Positions 14,837 through 22,411 of a stretch of DNA of 64,000 nt are shown piece after piece (the first letter of the stretch is position 1; the number at the start of each line of letters is the position of its first letter). The translations under genes were made by a program, and so were the position numbers. This DNA comes from Gluconobacter potus (lineage in GTDB: Bacteria > Pseudomonadota > Alphaproteobacteria > Acetobacterales > Acetobacteraceae): positions 1 to 64,000 of the forward strand of contig NZ_JABCQF010000011.1 of assembly GCF_015244705.1 (NCBI RefSeq). The letters run 5' to 3'. The notes under the pieces were generated by a model that saw nothing but the letters and a program-made list of their open reading frames with translations, made no database searches and was not told where the DNA came from.

Positions 14837-15435
14837 ACACGGATGTTTTCGCACAGACCCAATCGCTCACCATGTCCAGCCGCGAGATCGCGGAGGTGAC
14901 GGGGAAGCGTCATGATAACGTCGTCCGCGACATCGAGAAGATGCTGAACGACGTTGGAGAGGGTCTCCTCAACTTTGAGGAGACCTATCGAAACGAGCAG
15001 AATGGCCAGGAATACCGCTGCTACAATCTCCCCAAGGACCTGACCATCACGCTCGTTGCCGGATACCGTTCGGATCTCCGGCTCAAGGTCGTCCGGCGCT
15101 GGATGGAGCTGGAAACCGGGGGCAGCCCGGTTGCGGTCTCGTCAGTTCCTCAGCCGAAACTGGCCGGGATGGGGCGTACCTTTGCGGATATGCGCCGGAT
15201 CGCGAAGCTGATGAAGCTGGACGATGCGCAGGCCGCCATTCACGCCTCGCATGCTGTCAAGCGTCTGCATGGGGTTAACCCCCTTGAGGTGATGGACATC
15301 CAGCGGATTGAAAGCCCGGCGCAGAAAGCATTCTTCACCGTCAGCGATCTTGGCGCAGCGGGAAGGGTGGCAGTCCGCCCAATGGCTGAACAGGACGCTT
15401 CTCGCCATGGGGTTGCAGGATCGCTCCGCCAGTGA
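14833..15435 (+). CDS. Rha-family regulator, C-terminus lost to an apparent frameshift
   Basis: Residues about 10-95 (LTMSSREIAEVTGKRHDNVVRDIEKMLNDVG...RSDLRLKVVRRWMELE) are a Rha domain, nearly the same as in the Rha/KilAC protein at 11763. After a linker and a helical stretch (FADMRRIAKLMKLDDAQAAIHASHAVKRL) the reading frame goes ...FFTVSDL and then becomes nonsense (GAAGRVAVRPMA...). In the +1 frame the sequence continues as AQREGWQSAQWLNRTLLAMGLQ, a typical phage antirepressor C-terminus. Skipping the G at 15352 after the codon CTT (15349-15351) would give a 271-residue protein. So the gene is either broken, wrongly sequenced, or read by frameshifting. Confidence 0.72.
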   Translation: MNTDVFAQTQSLTMSSREIAEVTGKRHDNVVRDIEKMLNDVGEGLLNFEETYRNEQNGQEYRCYNLPKDLTITLVAGYRSDLRLKVVRRWMELETGGSPVAVSSVPQPKLAGMGRTFADMRRIAKLMKLDDAQAAIHASHAVKRLHGVNPLEVMDIQRIESPAQKAFFTVSDLGAAGRVAVRPMAEQDASRHGVAGSLRQ

Positions 15436-15649
15436 CGACAATCCCTGGACGGCAACAGAAGCGGGCCGGGCATACAGTCGGCTGGAAGATGCGCCGATCA
15501 AGGGCCGTCGCTCCCGGCAGATGCTCCTCTGGTCAGCAGAAATTATCCCGCTGGTTCAGCGGCACATTGCGCAGAGCGCCACGCCTTACGCAGCCATCAC
15601 GGCTGCCGAGGATGCGGTTCTTGTCGGGAAAGGAGCAAGCAATGAGTGA
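15350..15649 (+). pseudogene. Out-of-frame C-terminal part of the Rha-type gene
   Basis: This continues the protein at 14833 in the +1 frame: AQREGWQSAQWLNRTLLAMG, then W-TATEAGRAYSRLEDAPIKG and LLWSAEIIPLV, ending at a stop at 15647-15649. The pattern 'WxxTExG...Y...........W...I...' is that of antirepressor-like phage C-terminal domains. It has no start of its own with a proper ribosome-binding site, so it is expressed only if the ribosome shifts by +1 near 15350 or if the extra base is an error. Confidence 0.6.
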
Positions 15650-16016
15650 GCCTCTCGAAGAAACCCTGACCCTTCAGGACGTTCTGACGCGTCTCAAAGG
15701 CCGTGTTGGGCGCACAAAGCTCCATGCGCACTTGAGGCGCGTGAAGGAATTTCATGGTGGTCCGACGCATCGTCGTTGGGGTCACCGAATCATCTTTTAC
15801 CCGGCGGATTTCAAACGCCTGCTACTGAGCCTGGAATGCCCCTCAAACTCTTCAAACGCGGCCGGTCGGAAACCTACTACGTTCGCGGAACCGTCAAAGG
15901 ACAGAGCGTTTATGAAAGCTCAGGAACTTCTGACCCCCACCAGGCGGAAGAATACAGGGCGAAGCGCGAAGCCGAACTCTGGCAGGAAAGCATCTATGGC
16001 AAGCGGGCCGTCGTAA
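15642..16016 (+). CDS. Excisionase-like small DNA-binding protein
   Basis: The ATG at 15642 has a good ribosome-binding site (AAAGGAG). Residues about 8-62 (LTLQDVLTRLKGRVGRTKLHAHLRRVKEF...HRIIFYPADFKRLLLSL) form a small winged-helix domain of the AlpA/excisionase type; an Xis bends DNA at the attachment site and steers the integrase towards excision. The remaining ~60 residues are low-complexity and lie in the 181 bases that also encode the integrase N-terminus in another frame, so the tail may be unimportant. Position directly upstream of the integrase gene fits an xis-int pair. Confidence 0.66.
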   Translation: MSEPLEETLTLQDVLTRLKGRVGRTKLHAHLRRVKEFHGGPTHRRWGHRIIFYPADFKRLLLSLECPSNSSNAAGRKPTTFAEPSKDRAFMKAQELLTPTRRKNTGRSAKPNSGRKASMASGPS

Positions 16017-16939
16017 CCTTCGCTCATGCGGTCGCTGCCTATGTCGAGGCAGAGCCGCGTTCCGAAGCGACAAAGGCCTATCTTCGCCGTCTGCTGGACC
16101 ATTTCGGCACCACGCGCCTGGCAGATATCGACCAGACCGCGCTCGATCAGGCTTATCGGCACATTCTGCGCGATGGTGCCGAGGCCAGTCCTGCCACAAA
16201 AGTCAGGTCCGTTCTCACGCCTTTGCGCTCTGTCCTAGAATTTGCCGCTATCCGGAGGTGGTGCGAGCGTCCGGCCTTCGACAAGCCGCGTATTCCGATG
16301 AGCCGGACGGTTTATCTCAGGCCCGAGCAGGTGACGGACCTGATCGATAACGCGGCACCGCACCTGAAGCCGTTGCTGGTCTTCCTGTTCGGAACCGGTG
16401 CCCGCATGTCAGAGGCTCTCGAACTGGACTGGGCCTGCGTCGACCTGAAGGGGAAACGGGCTGTCGTCTGGCAGAAGCAGGGGAACGAGCGGCATATCGA
16501 TCTGCCACCCCGTGTCTGCGAATCACTGGCTTCTCTCCCGAACCGGGATGGCCGCGTGTTTCGTCCTGTTCGTGCTCGGAAGTCGAGAAATGGGAAGGGC
16601 AGGGAGATCGGGGAGGCCTATTCGGAAAACGGGCGGACCAGCGGCGGCCAGATCAAGTCCGGATGGTCAGTGGCGTGTCGCAAAGCGGGTCTGCCGGGGC
16701 ACATGCGCGTATGGACACCCAAGGGGCAGGAGAAACCGAAGAGCGTATTCGTCCCGGACATCACCCCGCATGATGCCCGCCACACATGGGCGAGCTGGCA
16801 ATACTGTTTGCACAAGGATCTGATGCGTCTCAAGGCTGACGGGGGATGGGGCAACATCACAACGGTGACGCGCTACGCCAAGGTGATGCCGGACGCTTAT
16901 CGGGATGAGATCATGGAATGGCTCGGAATCGGTGGCTGA
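15836..16939 (+). CDS. Tyrosine-family site-specific integrase
   Basis: From the ATG at 15836 the integrase has 367 residues. Residues about 5-50 look like the arm-binding domain, 55-140 the SAM-like core-binding domain, and 155-360 the catalytic domain. Catalytic residues are visible: Arg190 (GTGARMSEALELDW), His312-x-x-Arg315 (PHDARHTWASW), Trp338 in the box-III position and the nucleophile Tyr347 (TVTRYAKV). It would insert and, with the Xis, remove the element. It ends 190 bases from a tRNA-Val gene, and integrases of this type often use tRNA genes as targets. Starting at an earlier in-frame codon (15776) is possible but would leave only 20 unlikely residues. Confidence 0.92.
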   Translation: MPLKLFKRGRSETYYVRGTVKGQSVYESSGTSDPHQAEEYRAKREAELWQESIYGKRAVVTFAHAVAAYVEAEPRSEATKAYLRRLLDHFGTTRLADIDQTALDQAYRHILRDGAEASPATKVRSVLTPLRSVLEFAAIRRWCERPAFDKPRIPMSRTVYLRPEQVTDLIDNAAPHLKPLLVFLFGTGARMSEALELDWACVDLKGKRAVVWQKQGNERHIDLPPRVCESLASLPNRDGRVFRPVRARKSRNGKGREIGEAYSENGRTSGGQIKSGWSVACRKAGLPGHMRVWTPKGQEKPKSVFVPDITPHDARHTWASWQYCLHKDLMRLKADGGWGNITTVTRYAKVMPDAYRDEIMEWLGIGG

Positions 16940-17130
16940 GCCATCCTCGGTCGATTCGCATGAGCGGCCACGATGCCGTGAAGGGTGCACGGATTTTGCA
17001 CCGAATTGCTCGCGAAGGAGTGGCTTCCCCCGTCATGAGGCGACATTGTCCGAAGCGCGCGATCTGACAAATCGATAGCGGCGTCGCAGAAAAGATGCTT
17101 AATTTTCAAGGGGTTTCTTACCGGACCGAG

Positions 17131-17205
17131 TGGTGGGCGCAACAGGGATTGAACCTGTGACCCCTACCATGTCAAGGTAGTGCTCTACCGCTGAGCTATG
17201 CGCCC
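17131..17205 (-). tRNA. tRNA-Val (anticodon GAC)
   Basis: Read on the minus strand, the acceptor stem GGGCGCA / TGCGCCC (17199-17205 with 17135-17141) closes a full cloverleaf. The anticodon arm is CTACC-TTGACAT-GGTAG with anticodon GAC (valine), the T arm is ACAGG-TTCAATC-CCTGT, and CCA is encoded. Short complementary sequences lie outside it (ACCGGACC at 17120, GGTCCGGT at 17208), likely pairing in the precursor. Its 3' end faces the integrase gene. Confidence 0.96.
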
Positions 17206-17280
17206 CCGGTCCGGTGAGGCGGTTTCTAGCTGTGTCCGGAAAACCTTGCAACCCCCTGTGGGACTAAATATGAAAAAAAT

Positions 17281-18177
17281 ATGCAACTTCCTGTGCCACT
17301 GACGTCCTTCAGAGTGAATCGACCGCGGAATACTGCGATTCCTCTGCTTGTCTCGTCTCCGCATTCCGGACGGAATTATCCATCGGATTTTCTCGACAGT
17401 GCCTCGCTCTCCTTTCATGAACTGCAGCAGAGCGAAGACCGGTTTGTGGATCGGTTGTTTGAAAACGCACCTGATTTCGGCGCGACGCTGATCTGCGCCG
17501 AGTTTCCCCGTGTATGGTGCGATGTGAATCGCGACTGGCGCGAAGTGGATGCGGAAATGTTTGATCCGCCACCGCCCGATGACGAGGTCCTGCTCACGGC
17601 CAAGGTCAAGGCGGGGTTCGGGGTTATTCCGCGCTATGTGTCGCAGGGACGGCAGGTTTACGGACAGCCCCTTCATCTCTCGGAGATAAAGGACCGGATT
17701 GCCGCGGCATGGCTGCCCTATCACGAGGCTCTTGCGGCGCTCCTGAGCGAAATGAGGGCGCGTTTCGGCTATGCCATTCTTCTGGAAGCACATTCCATGC
17801 CCAGACTGCCTTATGCGCGATCGTGCGATATCGTGCTGGGGGACGTCCATGGCCGAAGCTGCGTTCCCGGTCTGCCGGACATGATTGAAAACATGCTCGG
17901 AAGCCTGGGGTATTCCGTTCGTCGGAATGTTCCCTATGCCGGCGGGTATATTACGCAGCATTACGGGCGCCCCAATCAGAATATTCATGCCGTCCAACTG
18001 GAGATCTGCCGATCCCTTTATCTGAATACCGCGACGCTCAAGCCTGGCGCCGGGTTTGAACAGACGCAGCGCAACATGCAGTCTCTCCTTGCGGGGCTGA
18101 CGGCATGGATTGGCAGCGGAGTTCTGGCGCAGTCTCCGGGCCCGGAAGCAGAACTTGCGGCTGAATCGTCTCCGTAG
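17281..18177 (+). CDS. N-formylglutamate amidohydrolase-family protein
   Basis: The 298-residue product matches the N-formylglutamate amidohydrolase family (HutG-type): LLVSSPHSGRNYPSDFL near the start, EDRFVDRLFENAP and CAEFPRVWCDVNRD, then AILLEAHSMP and DIVLGDVHG...IQLEICR-like (VQLEICRSLYLN) towards the end. In histidine breakdown this zinc-type enzyme removes formate from N-formyl-L-glutamate. No other hut gene is nearby, so another formyl- or acyl-amino acid may be the substrate. The ATG at 17281 has a poor ribosome-binding site, and the end is low-complexity (GPEAELAAESSP). It is the first gene of the host chromosome after the tRNA. Confidence 0.85.
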   Translation: MQLPVPLTSFRVNRPRNTAIPLLVSSPHSGRNYPSDFLDSASLSFHELQQSEDRFVDRLFENAPDFGATLICAEFPRVWCDVNRDWREVDAEMFDPPPPDDEVLLTAKVKAGFGVIPRYVSQGRQVYGQPLHLSEIKDRIAAAWLPYHEALAALLSEMRARFGYAILLEAHSMPRLPYARSCDIVLGDVHGRSCVPGLPDMIENMLGSLGYSVRRNVPYAGGYITQHYGRPNQNIHAVQLEICRSLYLNTATLKPGAGFEQTQRNMQSLLAGLTAWIGSGVLAQSPGPEAELAAESSP

Positions 18178-18281
18178 TGCGGATGTACCCTTGTTCTTCT
18201 TTCCCGTGAGTTACAGAGGACAAGCCTGCCATTGATCTATAGTTTAAGGGCTGGGTTTATGCTTGCAGGCAGGATGTTGCA

Positions 18282-19454
18282 GTGATTTTTCAGAACAGGG
18301 CAGGCTATTCGTTTCTCAGGCAGCCTGAGAGCGGGCAGGTTGAGGTTACGACCGAAGAACTGTTCTTCGATCTGATTTATGTTTTCCTTGTTACCCAGAT
18401 CAGTCACGGGCTGCTGCATCATCTTGGTGGGATGGGCTTCCTCCAGACGCTTGTTCTGTGGTTCGCGGCCTGGCTGGGATGGCAGTATACGGGTTGGATC
18501 ACCAACTGGTTCGACCCACGCTCTGCCTCGTTACGTTGTGTCCTGTTTGCATCCATGGCGCTTGCTCTCTTATGTGGCGCGGCTGCCCCGGAGGCATTCG
18601 GAGCAAGAGGGCTGAGTTTTGCCCTCTGCTACACGGTCATGCAGACGGGGAGGTCAGCCTTTGTGGTGTGCAGATTGCCCCGCAACCATGCGCTCCTCCC
18701 GAATTATCAGCGGATTCTTGTCTGGAACCTGATCAGCAGTACATTCTGGATCATTGGTGCATTTTACTCTTCCAACCTGCGTCTCGTGTTCTGGAGCATG
18801 GCAGTTCTGTGCGAATACGTCTCTCCCATGCTCGGCTTCTGGCTTCCGTTTCTCGGGCGGTCACGTACGTCCGACTGGACGATTTCGGGCAGCCATCTCG
18901 TGGAGCGATGTCAGCTTTTCGTCATGGTGGCGCTGGGCGAGACCATCATGGCTTCCGGATTGTCCATGGCGCGGGCAGAGCAGTGGACAGCGCCGGTTTT
19001 ACTTGGGTTCTGTGTGAGCTTCCTGTGTACGGTCGCCATGTGGTGGCTTTATTTCGGCACCTCGATCAGGCAGGCCGAACATGCCATCAAGCATTCTTCC
19101 GACCCCGGCCGACTGGGAGCGTATTTTCATTATATTCATGCCATCCTCATCGCCGGCATTATCGTGACGGCTGTGGGTATGGATATCCTTCTGGAAAATC
19201 CCCTTGAGGCCGTGTCAGGCCCCGCGCTTTCTGTCATGATCGCGGGGCCGATCCTCTATCTTTCCGGAAGCTGTATTTACGGATGGATTGTGACGTCCAG
19301 GTGGTCTGTCTGGCATCTGGTGGGACTGGGTGGATTTGTGATCCTGTTTTTTGCGGGTGCCGCATTATCACCCCTGATCCTCTGTTCGATTGGCACCCTC
19401 ATGCTTCTGGCGGTGGCCTGGTGCGTCGAGCGGGGAAAAAGGAGGGACGCCTGA
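18282..19454 (+). CDS. ltrA: LtrA-like membrane protein
   Basis: This 390-residue polytopic protein has about ten hydrophobic segments and begins with the LtrA signature VEVTTEELFFDLIYVFLVTQISHGLL. Other family marks are FDPRSASLRCVLF, GRTRTSDWTISGSHLVERCQLFVMVALGETI and the final charged tail. LtrA was named from a low-temperature-growth gene of Listeria; its molecular role is not settled. The start is GTG at 18282, about six bases past a weak ribosome-binding site. It ends 33 bases before the stop of the convergent DUF4105 gene. Confidence 0.88.
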   Translation: MIFQNRAGYSFLRQPESGQVEVTTEELFFDLIYVFLVTQISHGLLHHLGGMGFLQTLVLWFAAWLGWQYTGWITNWFDPRSASLRCVLFASMALALLCGAAAPEAFGARGLSFALCYTVMQTGRSAFVVCRLPRNHALLPNYQRILVWNLISSTFWIIGAFYSSNLRLVFWSMAVLCEYVSPMLGFWLPFLGRSRTSDWTISGSHLVERCQLFVMVALGETIMASGLSMARAEQWTAPVLLGFCVSFLCTVAMWWLYFGTSIRQAEHAIKHSSDPGRLGAYFHYIHAILIAGIIVTAVGMDILLENPLEAVSGPALSVMIAGPILYLSGSCIYGWIVTSRWSVWHLVGLGGFVILFFAGAALSPLILCSIGTLMLLAVAWCVERGKRRDA

Positions 19455-19487
19455 GAACCGGAGGGACATTGGCGGGCATGACAGAAG

Positions 19488-20498
19488 TCAGTCCGCCGGG
19501 TCATTTATCTCATGAGGTTTGCTGCGGATTTCCTCTGAATAATCCGCATCCGGCGAGGCATTGGCGGGGCGCTGGATACGGCTCTGGGCCTTGAGTTCTG
19601 GAAACGGAATCCTGGTATCGAGAAGCCCGAGATCATAGGCCAGCGACGCGGTGTATCCGCTGAGCAGAACCCGCCAGTCCAGCCGGTAGCGCAGTCTGGC
19701 CTGCGCCCGGGTCAGGATGCCCGTTGTGCAGTTGTCAGTCAGGGTATTATACCATGCCGGGTGTTGGACCAGCGTGTGGATTTCCCGCAGATAGCTCTCG
19801 AACAGCCTCCTGCGTTCCGAAGCCGAGAGCGTAAGACGGTAGAGATAGACGCGCTCGTGCCGGACATCCGTCCGCACACCAATGAGGTCCCGTTCGTCGG
19901 CCGTGACGTAGAAAATCTCGTAATGATGGAAGAAACCGGCAATCGTCGAATACTGGAATTTCTTCTGACGGCGGGTTTCGATGGACATGGCCACATGCCG
20001 TCCATCACGAAAGCCGAAGCTCAGAAAGACATGCGCGATGGCATTTCCCGCCCAGTAGGATGTGACGAGATCAACGGATGAGAGGTCGCCCAGGTTGTAT
20101 GTCGCGTCGTAATAACGGGGCGTGTAGTCCTGCGTGGTCCAGTAAATGAAGTTCCGGATATTCCGGATATGGGCAAGATTTCCATCCATTGTGACATCAG
20201 CGGGGACGGCATATTCCCCCTGCCATTCCCGGTCATTGCGGGGCGGGTCGGTGACGTACCAGAGGCCGAGTGCGCCAAATAGCGTGCCAATACCGGTCCT
20301 GGAGGCCAGCCTGTTCGGCAAACGGGACGCGCCAGCAACAAGAAGCGGGAAAAGAACGGTCAGGGCGATACGAAGCCCGTCCGGCTCAAGCGTTGAATAA
20401 TAAAGCGCCGCCGTCCCAAAGAGGACAAGCAGAACGAGCAGCGCCAGCCCCGCGGCTTTTCCGGCCCGTCGCCAGCGGGACTGTTTCTGCGCGCTCAC
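19488..20498 (-). CDS. DUF4105 (Lnb-type) membrane-bound protein
   Basis: The first ~100 residues carry two or three hydrophobic segments; the rest should be periplasmic. The domain DUF4105, now also known as the Lnb N-terminal periplasmic domain, is seen in NFIYWTTQDYTPRYYDATYNLGDL, AGNAIAHVFLSFGF, HHYEIFYV and YNTLTDNCTTGIL. The Cys in DNCTT and the His residues are the expected active-site-like residues of a cysteine-hydrolase or acyltransferase fold. Relatives with further membrane helices act on lipoprotein acyl chains; whether this one does is unknown. It is the last gene of the overlapping RND-pump operon and starts inside the stop of the lipase-like gene. Confidence 0.82.
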   Translation of the reverse strand: MSAQKQSRWRRAGKAAGLALLVLLVLFGTAALYYSTLEPDGLRIALTVLFPLLVAGASRLPNRLASRTGIGTLFGALGLWYVTDPPRNDREWQGEYAVPADVTMDGNLAHIRNIRNFIYWTTQDYTPRYYDATYNLGDLSSVDLVTSYWAGNAIAHVFLSFGFRDGRHVAMSIETRRQKKFQYSTIAGFFHHYEIFYVTADERDLIGVRTDVRHERVYLYRLTLSASERRRLFESYLREIHTLVQHPAWYNTLTDNCTTGILTRAQARLRYRLDWRVLLSGYTASLAYDLGLLDTRIPFPELKAQSRIQRPANASPDADYSEEIRSKPHEINDPAD

Positions 20499-22411
20499 TG
20501 GCCGTGCGCCTGTTCAAGGGGAGTATAGGTGCCGCCCAGAGAGGTAACCGTTCCTTTTCCGCCCTTGTCGGTTTCGGGGGGAACTGTTCCGTCCTCTTCA
20601 AGCTGCCTGATCAGGATGCGGCGGACTTCTGCGGTTGTGACCGGGTTGGACTGGGTCGAATGGCCGGAATGACGCACCACAAGTTCCGACTGCACATCCG
20701 GAATATGGGCGCTTTCGTACATGACCACGCCGTCATCGGCAGTTTTCAGGGGGCCCTCTCCCAGAACCGGAATGATCGAATGGCTCTCGACGTCAGGAGC
20801 GACGGGAATAGCGGCCAGAGACCGGATGAACGAACTGCGTGGAGACATGCCGTATACACTGCCGACACGCCAGGGACGCATGTTCAGCTTGCGGATTTCC
20901 GGCGAGCTCGCGAATACGGCGCGTACTGTCTCCTGAACCGAGACAGGGAACGTCACGAGCCGGCCGACCAGCTGCGCCACGGACAGTCCGGCGACATAGC
21001 TTCCATGCTGGGGTGTGGAAATGAAGACGACGCTGCGGGCCTCGGGAAGCGGGGTTGGAAACAGGGCATCGTGCAGCAGAGTCTCATCGCGCGGGCGTAG
21101 TTTCAGGCGGTCCAACGGAATGGAGATCATGCCGTTCCAGAGCCTGTCTCCCGCATTCACAACCAGCATCTTGGCCAGCAGGCCACCTTGGCTGTGTCCA
21201 ATCAGGGTCATTTTTCCCAGGGCAGGATCTGCCTTCGCGCCACCAAGCTGGGCCACGGCTTTTTCCAGCGCTTGGCGAAGCTGAAGCGCGGAATAGGGAA
21301 TGGGGTTTCCCGTCGCGTAGGAAAAGAACCAGAATTCATAATGATTTCTGATGGTTGTGTCTTCCATCAGGTCATTGACCATGCTCGCCCATCGCGCCGC
21401 GCTGGACGCCGTGCCATGCACGAGCACAACCGGCCGGTGCCCATACTGATGAGGCTCGATGGTCAGCAGTTGCGGGTGATCGCCTTTGTTGAACAGGCGC
21501 CCGTCGAGGAAACCGCGATATTCGACGGACCAGTCCATCGCGTCATTCAGGCTTTCGGCACGGGCGGTCGTCTGGTCGAACTGGAGCGGCGCCGTCTGTC
21601 CTACGATGGTCTGATCAATGGGGGTCAGCCGAAGGCTGGCCGAGACATGGTCCGAAAGGATCTGCTGCCGGGGAGCGCTCATGACCAGCATCAGGTTCAT
21701 CGGTACGCGCAGCGAATTGGCAATCTGGAAGGATTTGTTTTCCTGCGCGGTCAGACGGGGCAGTGCTCCTACGGGTTCGCCCAGGCCTTTCTGGCGATAG
21801 GTGTTTTCAATCCCACTGACCGCAAGGCGGGAGACGGGACGGATATCGGTGACATCATGTCCATGCCATCGGAGCTGTCCGGGGTCGACGTAAAGGGTCA
21901 CGGGACCGGAGGAGAGGCGCCATTCCTGTGAGACCAGATTGACCGGTGTTCCCAGAGCCTCGGTCAGGCCGAACATGTACAGGTCGCAGGCCTGCCGCAG
22001 GTGGGGATCGTAAGGGCTGGGGCGCTCGTCTGCAGGGGCGTCCGGATTGATATAGGCATAGGCATAAAGCGCGGCAGCCATATAAGCCGCGCGGTCCTGA
22101 TGGCGCCGTCCCTGCAGGTAGTTCAGCTCCGCCAGGGCGAAAAGCTGATCGTCCAGCGTGCTGGTATAGAAATGTTTCCGGGTCCGGTCCTGCAGGGCAA
22201 GCAGCGCCTGAGCAGGATGGGCGTTCCACAGGGGAAGCAGGTTCTCGCGTTGCAGGACCGTGCGCGTCAGATTGGTGAGGCGACCTCCCGCAAGGGCGCT
22301 CTGGTTCCGGTCCTGATAGGCGGATGTCAGGGAAAGCTGCCGGACGGAGATGGGAGAGGCACAGCCTTCCAGACAGAGGAGCGCGACAAGAGAAAACAGG
22401 GCCTTTTTCAT
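20495..22411 (-). CDS. Lipase-like alpha/beta-hydrolase lipoprotein
   Basis: Signal peptide with lipobox LEGC (Cys17), so a membrane-anchored lipoprotein, 638 residues long. The N-terminal half (about 20-310) contains helical repeats (NYLQGRRHQDRAAYMAAALYAY). The C-terminal half is an alpha/beta-hydrolase: oxyanion loop VLVHGTASSAARW, nucleophile elbow LIGHSQGGLLAKM (Ser in GHSQGG), and a late His (RHSGHST). The family hydrolyses esters of unknown lipids. It overlaps the outer membrane factor gene and the DUF4105 gene by four bases each, so it is part of the pump operon. Such a hydrolase fused genetically to an efflux operon is unusual. Confidence 0.83.
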   Translation of the reverse strand: MKKALFSLVALLCLEGCASPISVRQLSLTSAYQDRNQSALAGGRLTNLTRTVLQRENLLPLWNAHPAQALLALQDRTRKHFYTSTLDDQLFALAELNYLQGRRHQDRAAYMAAALYAYAYINPDAPADERPSPYDPHLRQACDLYMFGLTEALGTPVNLVSQEWRLSSGPVTLYVDPGQLRWHGHDVTDIRPVSRLAVSGIENTYRQKGLGEPVGALPRLTAQENKSFQIANSLRVPMNLMLVMSAPRQQILSDHVSASLRLTPIDQTIVGQTAPLQFDQTTARAESLNDAMDWSVEYRGFLDGRLFNKGDHPQLLTIEPHQYGHRPVVLVHGTASSAARWASMVNDLMEDTTIRNHYEFWFFSYATGNPIPYSALQLRQALEKAVAQLGGAKADPALGKMTLIGHSQGGLLAKMLVVNAGDRLWNGMISIPLDRLKLRPRDETLLHDALFPTPLPEARSVVFISTPQHGSYVAGLSVAQLVGRLVTFPVSVQETVRAVFASSPEIRKLNMRPWRVGSVYGMSPRSSFIRSLAAIPVAPDVESHSIIPVLGEGPLKTADDGVVMYESAHIPDVQSELVVRHSGHSTQSNPVTTAEVRRILIRQLEEDGTVPPETDKGGKGTVTSLGGTYTPLEQAHGQ

